Positions 11,457 to 20,999 of a DNA stretch of 64,000 nt are shown in pieces. The stretch comes from Phycomyces blakesleeanus NRRL 1555(-) (Eukaryota > Mucoromycota > Mucoromycetes > Mucorales > Phycomycetaceae). The stretch spans positions 3,702,653-3,766,652 of the forward strand of contig NW_017265134.1 in assembly GCF_001638985.1 (NCBI RefSeq), read 5' to 3'. A program made the position numbers and the translations under genes. Each line of letters begins with the position of its first letter. Position 1 is the stretch's first letter. The notes beneath the pieces were generated by a model. It was given only the letters and a program-made list of their open reading frames with translations, was not told the DNA's origin and did no database searches.

Positions 11457-11920
11457 ATGTTATCTACAGTTTAACGTTTACGTTGTTCTGGTAGTCTAAC
11501 AAAAAACTGTGATATGTCTTGCACCTTGGGATTTAAAAAATAGCCTATCGTTAAAAGGCCAAGCTAGTCTCAATAGACTCCCAAAATCTTACTGAAGAAC
11601 TGAATTGACTGGCAAAACTAAAAGTGAACATAGCCGCATACCCGTAAAGCAACTCGCTCGTTCGGGTATGTTTGGTTATGGATCAAACAGAATCAGTATA
11701 TAAATACTGAAATACTCATCTTAAGCAAACATTGCTAGGATAATATTGTTGCTGATAACAGAAAGCGTTATGAAAATCACCAACGCCCATAAACGCCGGT
11801 GCTAGCTTTATATGCGCACCTAAAAACGGTTCACATAAAATAATGAACCTTGGCTTAAAAGCCATAATTAAAAAAAAACAAAAAAAAAGAAAAACAAAAA
11901 AAAAAGAAACAAAAAAAAAA
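11457..11920 (+). other. ITS-like interval with possible 5.8S remnant
   Basis: Lies between the 18S-like 3' end and the 28S-like 5' end, where ITS1-5.8S-ITS2 belongs. The only hint of 5.8S is TCTTGCACCTTGGGATTT at about 11517-11534, resembling the 5.8S 3' part. The conserved 5.8S core (GATGAAGAACGCAGC) is absent. A hairpin with CATACCC...GGGTATG occurs at about 11636-11670. Confidence 0.4.
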
Positions 11921-12060
11921 CGACCTGAAATAAGTCGAAATACCCACTGGACCGAAACGTTAAGCGGAAGAAAAGACACTAGCAAGGATTCCCCTAATAA
12001 CGGCTAGTATGAACAGAAAGACTAAAGCTTGGTAAGAGACCAATAGCGAACAAGTACTGT
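11921..12060 (+). pseudogene. 28S rRNA 5' fragment
   Basis: CGACCTGAAATAAGTCGAAA, TACCCACTGGACCGAAACGT and AAGCGGAAGAAAAGACACTA then GCAAGGATTCCCCTAATAAC match the start of fungal 28S (the region beginning 'GACCTCAAATCAGG' through 'AAGCGGAGGAAAAGAAAC' and 'GGATTCCCC..AGTAACGGC'). Similarity stops by about 12060, so nearly all of the 28S body is missing before the 3' modules start at 12656. Confidence 0.8.
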
Positions 12061-12269
12061 CATGGTAATAACTAATCCATGACAAGTAGGAGTAGCGTTG
12101 TGGCCGGATGAACGGAAGACTGGAAGACCGGAAGACCGGAAGACCAGACGACGAGACGCCCAGATGGCAGCAACCGAGAGTGGAAACGACGAAGAGGAGA
12201 GGGCGGTTGTGGGTGGGAATGACGGAAGGGAGGAATGTTATTAGGAAAAGAGGCAGATGTAAGCGTAGG

Positions 12270-12515
12270 AGCCTGTGGTGAGAGGGATGCGGTGAGAGGG
12301 ATGTGGTGAAGTGGATGTGGTGAAGTGGATGTGGTGAAGTGGATGTGGTGAGGGGGATGTGGTGAAGTGGATGTGGTGAAGTGGATGTGGTGAAGTGGAT
12401 GTGGTGAAGTGGATGTGGTGAAGTGGATGTGGTGAGGGGGATGTGGTGAGGGGGATGTGGTGAGGGGGATGTGGTGAAGTGGATGTGGTGAAGTGGATGT
12501 GGTGAGGGGGATGTG
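12270..12515. repeat. 15-bp GT-rich minisatellite
   Basis: About 16 copies of GGATGTGGTGAAGTG and its variant GGATGTGGTGAGGGG in blocks. Because the unit is a multiple of 3 it keeps frames open (a 200-codon minus-strand frame spans it), but that frame is a repeat artefact. It lies where the 28S body should be. Confidence 0.9.
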
Positions 12516-12655
12516 GTGCTGTGCGAGTAGAGGAAGAGAGTTTTGGGGGAAGGCGTGGGCAAGTAGAAAGGATGACGAGGAGATAGGACGTCGGAGTGAA
12601 CAGGAGTAGAAGGTGGCAGTAGGGAGCTGAAGGAGTTGACTGTTGTTACGTTATG

Positions 12656-13502
12656 TGGGAGAGTTTAGGGGATACCCCACTACCTGGAACTTCTGTTTTA
12701 CAGGAGGACTTGGTGTCGAACCGTGTGAGCGTATGGATGCGAACGTGCTGTTCGTGTTGGCGACGGCTCATATCTGCTACCCGTAGGAGTGGTAGAGGGA
12801 GGAAGCCGGATGGTACGGTTCACCGCCGTACCTGAAGGGGGAACTGTGGTCGCGATTCTCTTCCCGGCCTTCGGGCCGAAACAAAAAAAAAAAAACTGGC
12901 AAATATACTATATGTATGAATATTGTACTTGGTGAGTACAATAATAACAGCCAAGTTAATAAACTTGGTAGAATTGGCAAGGAAATATGACCTTGTTGAG
13001 CTTGACTTGATAGAAAGACATAAGAGGTACAGATAAGTGGGAGCTTCGGCGCCAATGAGAAACCACTACTCTTATTGTCTTTTCAATGAAAAAGAATGTT
13101 GGATTGGGCTTCACGGTGGATTCCGTGAGGCCCCAATCAGCCTGACAATGGCTGAAAGTCTCTTAGCAAGAACTTTTGCTAAAGGTGAACCGACCAGGAG
13201 TGAGGCTGTTGCCACCGCCACCGGATGTAATATACTGTCTCTTGGGTGGAGAGACAAGGTTACGGGTATAGCTTTTCCAGGGCTTTCGAGTCCGGTTGTA
13301 GCTATTACCCTAACTACCGTATACTCCAAACGTTGCATCTAGGGCGCGTTGGTGGGGTCTACGGTATGGCTATGATGACACCTGTAGAAAGCCTACAGGA
13401 AGTAGGAGCCATAAAGGACTACAAGTCCTAGTATAATGCATCCGAAGCTGGCGCCTAGTGGCATGAGCAGTGGCTTTAGACTCCTTCCGACGGGTACAAG
13501 GG
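12656..13502 (+). pseudogene. 28S 3' module U1
   Basis: First of three tandem modules, each opening with GTTTAGGGGATACCCCACTA (G or C variants). It contains the GCCAAG..CTTGGTAGAATTGGC..GAGCTTGACT block, GTGGGAGCTTCGGCGCCAAT and a GACAATGGCTGAAAG-like block, then a segment that does not match 28S well. Length about 847 bp. Confidence 0.75.
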
Positions 13503-14339
13503 AGAGTTTAGGGGATACCCCACTACCTGGAACATCTACTAGACAGAGGGGCTTGGTGTCGGACCGTTTGAGCGTATGGGCACGGACATTCTGTCCGTGT
13601 CGGCGACGACTCAAATCTGCTACCCATAGGAGTGGTAGAGAGAGGAATCTGGATGGTACGGCTCACCACTGTACCTAAATGGGGAACTGTGGTTACGATT
13701 CTCTTCCTGGCCTTCGGGCCTAAATAACAAAAAAAAATTAGCAAATATACTACATGTATGATTATTGTACTTGGTGAGTACAATAATAATAGCCAAGTTA
13801 ATAAACTTGGTAGAATCGGCAAGGAAATAGGACCTTATTGAGCTTGACTTGGTAAAAATATATAAGAGGTACAGATAAGTGGGAGCTTCGGCGCCAATGA
13901 GAAACCACTGCTCTTATTGTCTTTTCAGTGAAAAGGCATGTTAGATTGGGCTTCACGGTGGATTCCGTGAAGCTTCGATCCGCAGGATGATGGCTGAACG
14001 TCTTTAGGCCAGATTCTATGCTGAACCGGATCCACACGAGGACGAGGCTGTTGCCACCGCCCCCGAATGTATTATACTGTCTCTTGGGTGGAGAGACAAG
14101 GTTATGGGTATAGCTCTTCCAGGGCTTTCGAGTCCGGTCGTGGTTATTACCATAACCACCGCATACTCTAAACGTTGTATCTAGGGCGCGTTCGTAGGGT
14201 TTGCGGTATGGCTATGATGACACCTGTAGGATGTTTACAGGAAGTAGGAGCCATCAAGGACTATATGTCCTAGTATAATTCATCCGAAGCCGGCCCGAGT
14301 GGTATGACCAACGGCTTCAGTCTGGTCCCGGTGGATCAA
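13503..14339 (+). pseudogene. 28S 3' module U2
   Basis: Best preserved module: CCGTGAAGCTTCGATCCGCA then GATGATGGCTGAACGTCTTT and CCAGATTCTATGCTGAACCG follow the 28S order near the 3' end, after the GGGAGCTTCGGCGCCAATGA block. The PTC loop and sarcin-ricin loop are again missing. About 837 bp; its tail 14048-14339 equals 1-297. Confidence 0.75.
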
Positions 14340-15102
14340 GGGAGTCTTTAGGGGATACCCCACTACCTGGGACCTCTCTTTAGTAGAGGGACTTGGTGTC
14401 GAACCGTTTGACCGTATGGACACGGGCACTTTGTCCGTGTTGGCGACGGCTCAAATCTGCTACCTGTAGGAGTGGTAGAGAGAGGAATCTGGATGGTACG
14501 GCTCACCACCGTACCTGAAGGGGGAACTGTGGTCACGATTTTCTTCCTGGCCTTTGTGCCGAAAAAAAGAAAAAAACTGGCAAGTATACTATGTGTGAAA
14601 TTATTGTACTTGGGGGGTACAATAATACTAGCCAAGTTAATAAACTTGGTAGAATCAGCAAGGAAATAGGACCTTGTTGAGCTTGACTTGGTAAAAAGAC
14701 ATAAGAGGTACAGATAAGTGGGAGCTCCGGCGCCAATGAGAAACCACTGCTCTTATTGTTCTTTAACCATAGTATGGGATTAGGCTTTACAGTAAATGCT
14801 GCGAAGCCCCCATTGATTGGGCAATGGCTAAACAACCATAAGCCAGAGCTGATGCTGGAAACCATACTATATGTGTTGCTCATACACTATATGAGTATAA
14901 ATATGCTTTTGAGCTGAAAAGCATATTGTGTCTTTGCTCGTATTCGCTGAAAGGCGAGTACATTCAGAGCTACATAGTAATGCTAGTATGGAGTAGTGAT
15001 GAATTGCATGCAGTTTGCATGCAACTGACGGGGTATTGTAAGTAGTCGAGTGACCTTTGTTGCTACGATATACTGAGATTAAGCCCTTGTCCTTGAATTT
15101 GT
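14340..15102 (+). pseudogene. 28S 3' module U3 with true 28S 3' terminus (right copy)
   Basis: Copy of 298-1056. Unlike U1 and U2 it continues into ACGGGGTATTGTAAGTAGTC, TGTTGCTACGATATACTGAG and TTAAGCCCTTGT, the 28S 3' terminus, and then into spacer. It differs from the left copy mainly in a cluster at about 14831-14935. Confidence 0.75.
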
Positions 15103-16155
15103 TCTTTTGAACACCTTCATAATTAAAATAAATTATTTTTCTATTGAAATAGTTTACTTAAATAAATATTATCACCAGGCATCTGACAGCCGACCCAATA
15201 AAACATTGTGATATTGCAAAGTCAGAAAGTAAGGTTAGATATTTTATTAACTTAGTTATAGACATATATATGTATTGATCACATTAGACTTTTTTTTAGG
15301 CCAATAAATTAAATAGTATCCTCTCTCCGCTATTTGAAATGTACTTAATTTGAAACCGGATCTGAAATCCAAGTTCGTTTGTTCATCAATTGTCTAGAAT
15401 AATACATTTGATTAACTTAATATTTTGGTCTTCAAAGCTGTTATAGGTAATAGACAAACTAACAAACTAACAAACTTGGTCTATTAATTTTTAGTCAGCC
15501 TTTGTCTGCTAACTCGATACCTTGATTTCAATTTGCATTTGAAGATCCAGCAATAACATTGTTTACAGCCAAACAAAAACCACTCTTCTTTTAGGAATTT
15601 TATATATAAATATACGCAATTTAACCACAACTAAACAAAAAAACAATGCCCAAAGAATTTTAACATATATATATAATGTAGTCACCATCAACCTTCTTTT
15701 TTTCTATCTATTTATTAATTAATTAATTAATTAATTAATTCATTAATTATACACATAAATATTATGTAAGTCAATAAATGGAAAGCGAAATAAATATGAG
15801 AGGGTATATATCTATATTTATATACTAAAACTAAAATTTGAGAAAAAAATGATGCAAAGGCCTATTGGAAACAAATTGATTTTCTGTGTTTGACAGTAGA
15901 AAAATTAAACATATGGAGCTTATAAAGACACAAAAACAGCATGCGATGAAGTTGTGGACAAAGGCAATGAGGTAAATAAATGAAACTTTTCCATAATGTG
16001 TATTGTAGTATAATACACGATGAGTTTGGATGTATTGATCAATTGAATACAAATTTCAAAGGTTTTATTATAAGCAGGTATATTAAAGAATATGGTTTTT
16101 TGGGAAAATTTAATTTTTACAAGATTTGTTTGAGATATTCAGAATTTTTTATGGA
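15103..16155. other. rDNA-type intergenic spacer, right copy
   Basis: Near-identical copy of 1057-2112. No gene seen. Confidence 0.6.
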
Positions 16156-16417
16156 TTAGTATCTCAATATAGAGAAAATTGGATACTGCGGAGAGTGTTA
16201 TCTATTAAAGAGACAATATAATATTGTTTATATCTGTTACTATTAAAATCCCTATAATCCAAACCCTTGTTGTGTAATGGTTGGCTCACACTGTATGTGT
16301 GTGTCTGTTATATAATAGTTCCAGAGGTTGTTAACTTGCCAGGTTCATTAGCAAGAAGGAACCAGTGTTTGGTTGTGGGGTCTGTTCTTCACTCAATTGT
16401 GGTGTGTATACCACACT
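16156..16417 (-). repeat. REP1, copy 2; end of the rDNA-like region
   Basis: Copy of 2113-2373. Homology between the two large blocks stops at the same base of the REP1 terminus (GTATACCACA at 2373 and 16417). After this point the sequence is unique gene space. Confidence 0.65.
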
Positions 16418-16976
16418 CGTGAATTCATTCGCCCTTTTTTTGTTTTAGTTCTCCCACAAGATGTTTGCCAAAACCATTAGAATTTCTTTTTACATACACA
16501 CACTCTCTCTCATCTCCCTTTTTTTTCCTTTGTTCTTAATTTTTAATTTCTATATTTGGAGTTTACAGAGTTAAAATAATGCTAGAGGGAAAATGGCCAT
16601 TCTGTAACATATTCTAAGCATGTAAAAAGCGAAGCAATGTTTAAGCAAGCACATTATGTAAACCTTTTAAAGTGCAAAAGAAAAAATATCTTTTAAACTT
16701 GCTTCCATTTTCAATTTCCTTTTCACTTCCACATTCCATTTTCTTTCACTGTATACTAATCGTCTCCAGAATATATTTGTACATACATAAAAGATAAGAT
16801 GGAATATTGTTTAGTAAAATAAAAAGAAAGCTAAAAGATGAGATATAGAGATAAAGAGATATATAGGTTTTATTCTATTATTCTATTAATTTATTATTTT
16901 ACTGTTTCTCTTCTTTTTCTTTTCTTTTCTATTTTCTTTTCTTTTATTTTCTTTTCTTTTCTTTTATTTTTATCTT
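16418..16976. other. Intergenic, pyrimidine-rich
   Basis: Holds CT-rich tracts and a (TTTTC)n stretch at about 16905-16970, and presumably the 3' UTR of the acyl carrier protein gene. Nothing else seen. Confidence 0.5.
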
Positions 16977-17320
16977 CTAATGGGCATCAGCACGATGACC
17001 AATGTATTCAATAGCCTGCTTGGCAGTCTTGATCTCATCAGCCTCCTTGTCGGGGATCTCGACAGAGAATTCCTCTTCAATGGCCATCACAACCTCAACG
17101 GTGTCCAAACTGTCCAAACCGAGATCCTTGACGAAATGAGCATCGACGGCAACCTATTTTATTTTCATTTATGCAAGAAATAAATAAATAAATAAAAATT
17201 AATTAATTAAATTAAAAAAAAATTGAATTAAAATTGAATTAAATTAGACTTGGTTATAATATATATATATATATATATATTGTATATAAAATTTACAGAA
17301 ATATTCCCAATAATAATACC

Positions 17321-17372
<52 letters not shown>

Positions 17373-17639
17373 TATTATGCATATTTTGTTTTTTCTTTGT
17401 TTTTATTTATTTGATTTAAAAATACATATATATATTTATATAAATGTCTTTACCTTGCTCTGGTCAACCTTGTCGAAACCCTTGAGGATATCCAAGACGC
17501 GAGTCTCAATGTCGGAATGGGACAAACCAGCACCAGCCGAGTAAAGACGGAAGGCGACGGGAGATGCGCGTACAGCCATCGAAGACTGGAATACGGCAGC
17601 CTTGGCAGCAGCGTTGAACAAAACAGTAGGACGGAACAT
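16977..17639 (-). CDS. Mitochondrial acyl carrier protein (NDUFAB1/Acp1-like)
   Basis: Two exons on the minus strand, 17639-17454 and 17153-16977, separated by a 300-nt GT-AG intron in phase 0. Predicted 120 aa. The N-terminus ([20 protein letters not shown], then ...VAFRLYSAG) is rich in Arg, Ala and Ser without acids and reads as a mitochondrial presequence of about 35 residues. The mature part has [20 protein letters not shown] and, in exon 2, [20 protein letters not shown]. The Ser of DSLD is the 4'-phosphopantetheine attachment site. In fungi this protein serves mitochondrial type II fatty-acid/lipoate synthesis and is a complex I subunit. The intron carries AT dinucleotide and AAT microsatellites. 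It is head to head with a Tom6-like gene, which starts 341 bp away. Confidence 0.95.
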
Positions 17640-17980
17640 GATTTTTTTTAAGAGTTTGGAGGGGAAAAGTCAAGGGTTTAAAAAGTAACAAAAAAAATGA
17701 AGACGGGTCGGGAGCGTTTGCTGTTTACCTAGTCTCACAGGGGTTGAAGAAGAGGAAAGCCAAACCACAAGCCACAAACCACACTGAGATGGGGGGGTTG
17801 AGTGACTCTTCAATTTTTTCTCCCCAGAAGCAAAAAAAAAATAAAAAAATAAAGAAATATATACACATATACATATTATAAAACCAATTCTTTTTATTTT
17901 ATTTTACTTTAATTTGAATTGATTTTTTTAGTTCTTTATTCTTTTCTTCTTTTTTTTTTTATTAACGAATAATATTTATC
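17640..17980. promoter_or_regulatory. Likely bidirectional promoter, ACP / Tom6-like
   Basis: This 341-bp gap separates the two divergent start codons, so it must hold both promoters and 5' UTRs. It contains CCACAAGCCACAAACCACAC (about 17766-17785) and A/T tracts on each flank. No clear TATA box next to the ACP start. Confidence 0.5.
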
Positions 17981-18160
17981 ATGGCTCAAGCACGTCAATT
18001 GGAACAAGAACAAGGACAGGGCTCATTTGTCCAGTCTGTCAAGTCTGAACTCTTCTCACCTGAGAAGCGCCAGGGAAACCTGAACATCGCCTTGTCTCTC
18101 AGCGTATTCGCCGGCGCCATTGTCTTTTTGCGCAACTTTGGTGAATTGTTGGCCGTCTAA
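17981..18160 (+). CDS. Small tail-anchored mitochondrial protein, Tom6-like
   Basis: Single-exon 59-aa frame. The start follows AATATTTATC at 17981 and the stop TAA is at 18158-18160. The N-terminal 30 residues are hydrophilic and Gln/Glu-rich (MAQARQLEQEQGQGSF). Then come VKSELFSPEKRQGNLNIALS and one hydrophobic segment (ALSLSVFAGAIVFLRNFGEL) near the C-terminus. The layout and the 'F/W..S/V..F...R.NL...L..FAAG..L.RN' pattern resemble small Tom6 subunits of the TOM translocase as I recall the family. The match is by pattern only; another small single-pass mitochondrial protein is possible. Codon use is clean and its neighbour encodes a mitochondrial protein. Confidence 0.6.
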   Translation: MAQARQLEQEQGQGSFVQSVKSELFSPEKRQGNLNIALSLSVFAGAIVFLRNFGELLAV

Positions 18161-18712
18161 AATCGCCAGACCAAAAATGAAATAAAAATAAGAAAGAAGA
18201 AAGAAAAAACGAAACGAAACGAATATATATAAAAACGAACAGACGGACGAACTAGACCTTGTGGATCCTATCTTTATTTTCTTTTTCTTCATTATTATTT
18301 TTATTATTATTATTTTTAATACATCGATATTTCAGACCAAACCAACCTCACTACAGAACAACCAACAATAACAGCAACCAAAAAACGAACAGAACTACAG
18401 ACGTATACACAGACGCAAACAGACAGACCGACACCCAAAAAAAAAATGAAGAATACTATTTTCTTTACTATCCCCTCTTTTATCCTTTATTCAACAATGG
18501 CTATTTTGTTCTTGTTCTTTTTTGCGTGTGTGTATTGTTTTTTTTTTGCTGTCTTTGGCAACCGAAAGAAAGTGAGAGAGGAAAGTAAGAAGGATGAAAA
18601 AGGACAGCCATACATATATACGCGTATATGTATCTGGTTAAAGTTGCATGATGGAAGTGATGATTTTTTGTATGCGTGGGTGTATGTTTTATTATTATTA
18701 TTATTATTTGAT
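18161..18712. other. Intergenic between convergent genes
   Basis: 3' UTR space of the Tom6-like gene (plus) and the PAC1-like gene (minus). T- and A-rich with TTATTA repeats; frames here are short and low complexity. Confidence 0.5.
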
Positions 18713-20031
18713 TTATAGATACAAACGATGATGATGTTCATCTACTCGACCATTCTTTCCAGATTTTAATACGTCATTCATTTTTGTTTCATCATAATTG
18801 AGAGAAAGTCCGAGTGCTTGGAGACCTGGAAGATATCCGTCTAGCGTGTCGGTTGTTACCAACAATTTACCAAGCATTGATTCCTGGAGAGTGAGGAAAG
18901 AGTAGCATGGAATGGCATGGATTTCACACTATGATTTATTTATTTTTGATTATATGTGAGAAAGTTGAATTATATATATTTATATACAATAGATGTAAGT
19001 GAACAAAAGGTCGTTGGGACTTACGTAGGTGATAAGAGCCGCTTCAAATCCCTTGACCATATTGGGTGCTTCAAAATGAATAAGTTTTGGGTTCTACAAA
19101 AATTGGCAGTGGGAAACTTGTAAATGCATAATCCCAAATCACAATTCCAATTACAAAATATGCACATCAATATGCACATCAATATATGCATATATATATA
19201 TATATAAACTTACACTTTGTGTGGCAGAGGTTTGGAGAACACGCATATAAGGGGGTTGCAGGTCTTCTCCCCACACATCAGATGTGTATTCTGCAGCCGT
19301 AAAGGAATCAAGAATAATCACTCTAAATTTTTATTTATTTCATATAATATATATATATATATATTTGTGTATTAGGTTCCAATCAATTCTCTCTGCTAAC
19401 CCAGAAAATAAAGAAGATAAGCTTTACCTGTCCAAGGGTATCTTGAAGGACTTTAATAGGTTGACTGCATATTGAGATGCTTGTTCCTGAGGTACAGCCA
19501 AAGAGAATGGTACACCAATTACAGAAGGGCTAAGTTCCAACACAGGTACCTTTTGAGATTCTTCACTATTTTTCTTTCGAAATTCAAAAGAAGAAAAAAA
19601 ACACAAACTCATTAACTAACGATCCTCTTATCATCCCTCAATATTGTCTTATTACCTGTACATTGACTTCACCAACTGCCTTTACATTACCCTGTTGTGC
19701 CTCCAAGAATACACTTCCTGGTCCGGCCAGCCCGAGAATAAGAGTCGTCTTGGTAGTGAGGGTAACGTTTGTTGTGATTGTCACGGTATCTCGAGTAACA
19801 AGTGTAAGGGTATCATCGTCACTTTCACCATCATCAAAAGCATAACGGACAGGTGCTGAGGGGAATGAATCTTGGTAGTCCTGTAATATAAATTATGAAT
19901 GAGGATTTCTCTTATTCTTCTTTTTTTTTTGTTGTTTTTGTTGTTGATGCTGTTGTTGTTCTTGTGTCTGTTTGAATGACTGACTGCAGTTGTCTAAATA
20001 AGACTTATATATATATATGTATGTTTACCAT
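18713..20031 (-). CDS. Probable proteasome assembly chaperone 1 (PAC1/PSMG1-like)
   Basis: Minus-strand gene assembled from GT-AG exons in consistent phase: 19880-19656, 19573-19428, 19322-19214, 19093-19025 and 18883-18713 (stop TAA). The start is best explained by a three-base first exon: ATG at 20031-20029, directly followed by GTAAAC. This gives about 240 aa starting MDYQDSFPSAPVRYAFDDGE. Features: an acidic N-terminus, a beta-rich core (TVTITTNVTLTTKTTLILGL), then LSPSVIGVPFSLAVPQ, LKSFKIPLDRVIILDSFTA, LIHFEAPNMVKGFEAALITY and LPGLQALGLSLNYDE. The order and the 'PPYMRVLQTS...F.APN.V.G..AA.ITY' region fit PAC1-type 20S assembly chaperones, recognised from memory and not by search. The ATG exon could be wrong; a longer upstream first exon is possible. 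Confidence 0.6.
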
Positions 20032-20999
20032 TAAGTTGGTTGACAATAAAGAAAAAAAAAGGAAAAGAAAGTAGAAGAATAAGAGGTGAAAAGAGCTTAG
20101 ATGACGCGTTCTTCTTTCTTTCCTCTTTCTTCTTTGGCAGGTCACACACTTTATTTAAATATAATAAATATTGTTGTATATATAAATCGTTACGCGTATT
20201 CAAGCTATCGGTATTAGGTTATCATTTAGCATAAAGTCCACATCAATGAAGTCTATACTCCTTGCAGTCCTTTATAACAAAATTTACAGCCACACATACA
20301 CACCCACGTATACTTATATATATATATATATATATTCAGCAAAGACATTAGTCGAGTATATATACAATACTTTTAAGCAACGCTTAATGAAGTATTATCA
20401 AGACAATAAGATTGTATTTTAAATCTTGTATTTCCATTGACCAACAACTAAAATAGCATACAGAATACATATATATATATATTACAAGCGAGTAAGGAAC
20501 ATGTACATTGCTTACTATACACACACACACACATACACACTCACTCACTCACTCACATACTAATATATATATGAGCTTGAAATATCAAACCATCTTTGAA
20601 ATAAATAAAGTAAAACAAAATAAGCTATATATGTGTGTATTAAAAAAAAACAGGCGGTTGTTTCCAGTCCTGTATAAATCCAAGTAAAAGTTACCCCACC
20701 AAATATATTATGGTGAGTATAAAAATAGGTTAAATGGATATTTACAGTAGTATATATATATATTTAGGTGTAGACAATATAGAGACCGTGTCCAATAATC
20801 ACGTGTACAAGACACAAAGTGAACCTTCACTTTATTTTCTTAATACCCTTTTTTTTCTTCCTTTTATTATTTTATTATTTTTTTACTTTTCCTCCCACCT
20901 TTCCAAATCCTTTTTTGGATATTAACTGCTCAAACTATATATATATACGTATATATAAGTAAAAAACACAACACACAAACAAACTCTGGTCACAAACTA
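20032..20999. other. Divergent promoter region (PAC1-like / golgin)
   Basis: Gene-free 968 bp between divergent starts. It holds A-, CACACA- and TA-rich microsatellites (for example at about 20319-20333 and 20519-20575). No convincing TATA box can be assigned among the many TA runs. Confidence 0.4.

Noticed and set aside
11960..12562. 200-codon minus-strand frame rich in His/Pro/Ser
   Set aside because: It is the translation of the 15-bp minisatellite and 28S 5' fragment; the unit length is a multiple of three, which keeps the frame open.
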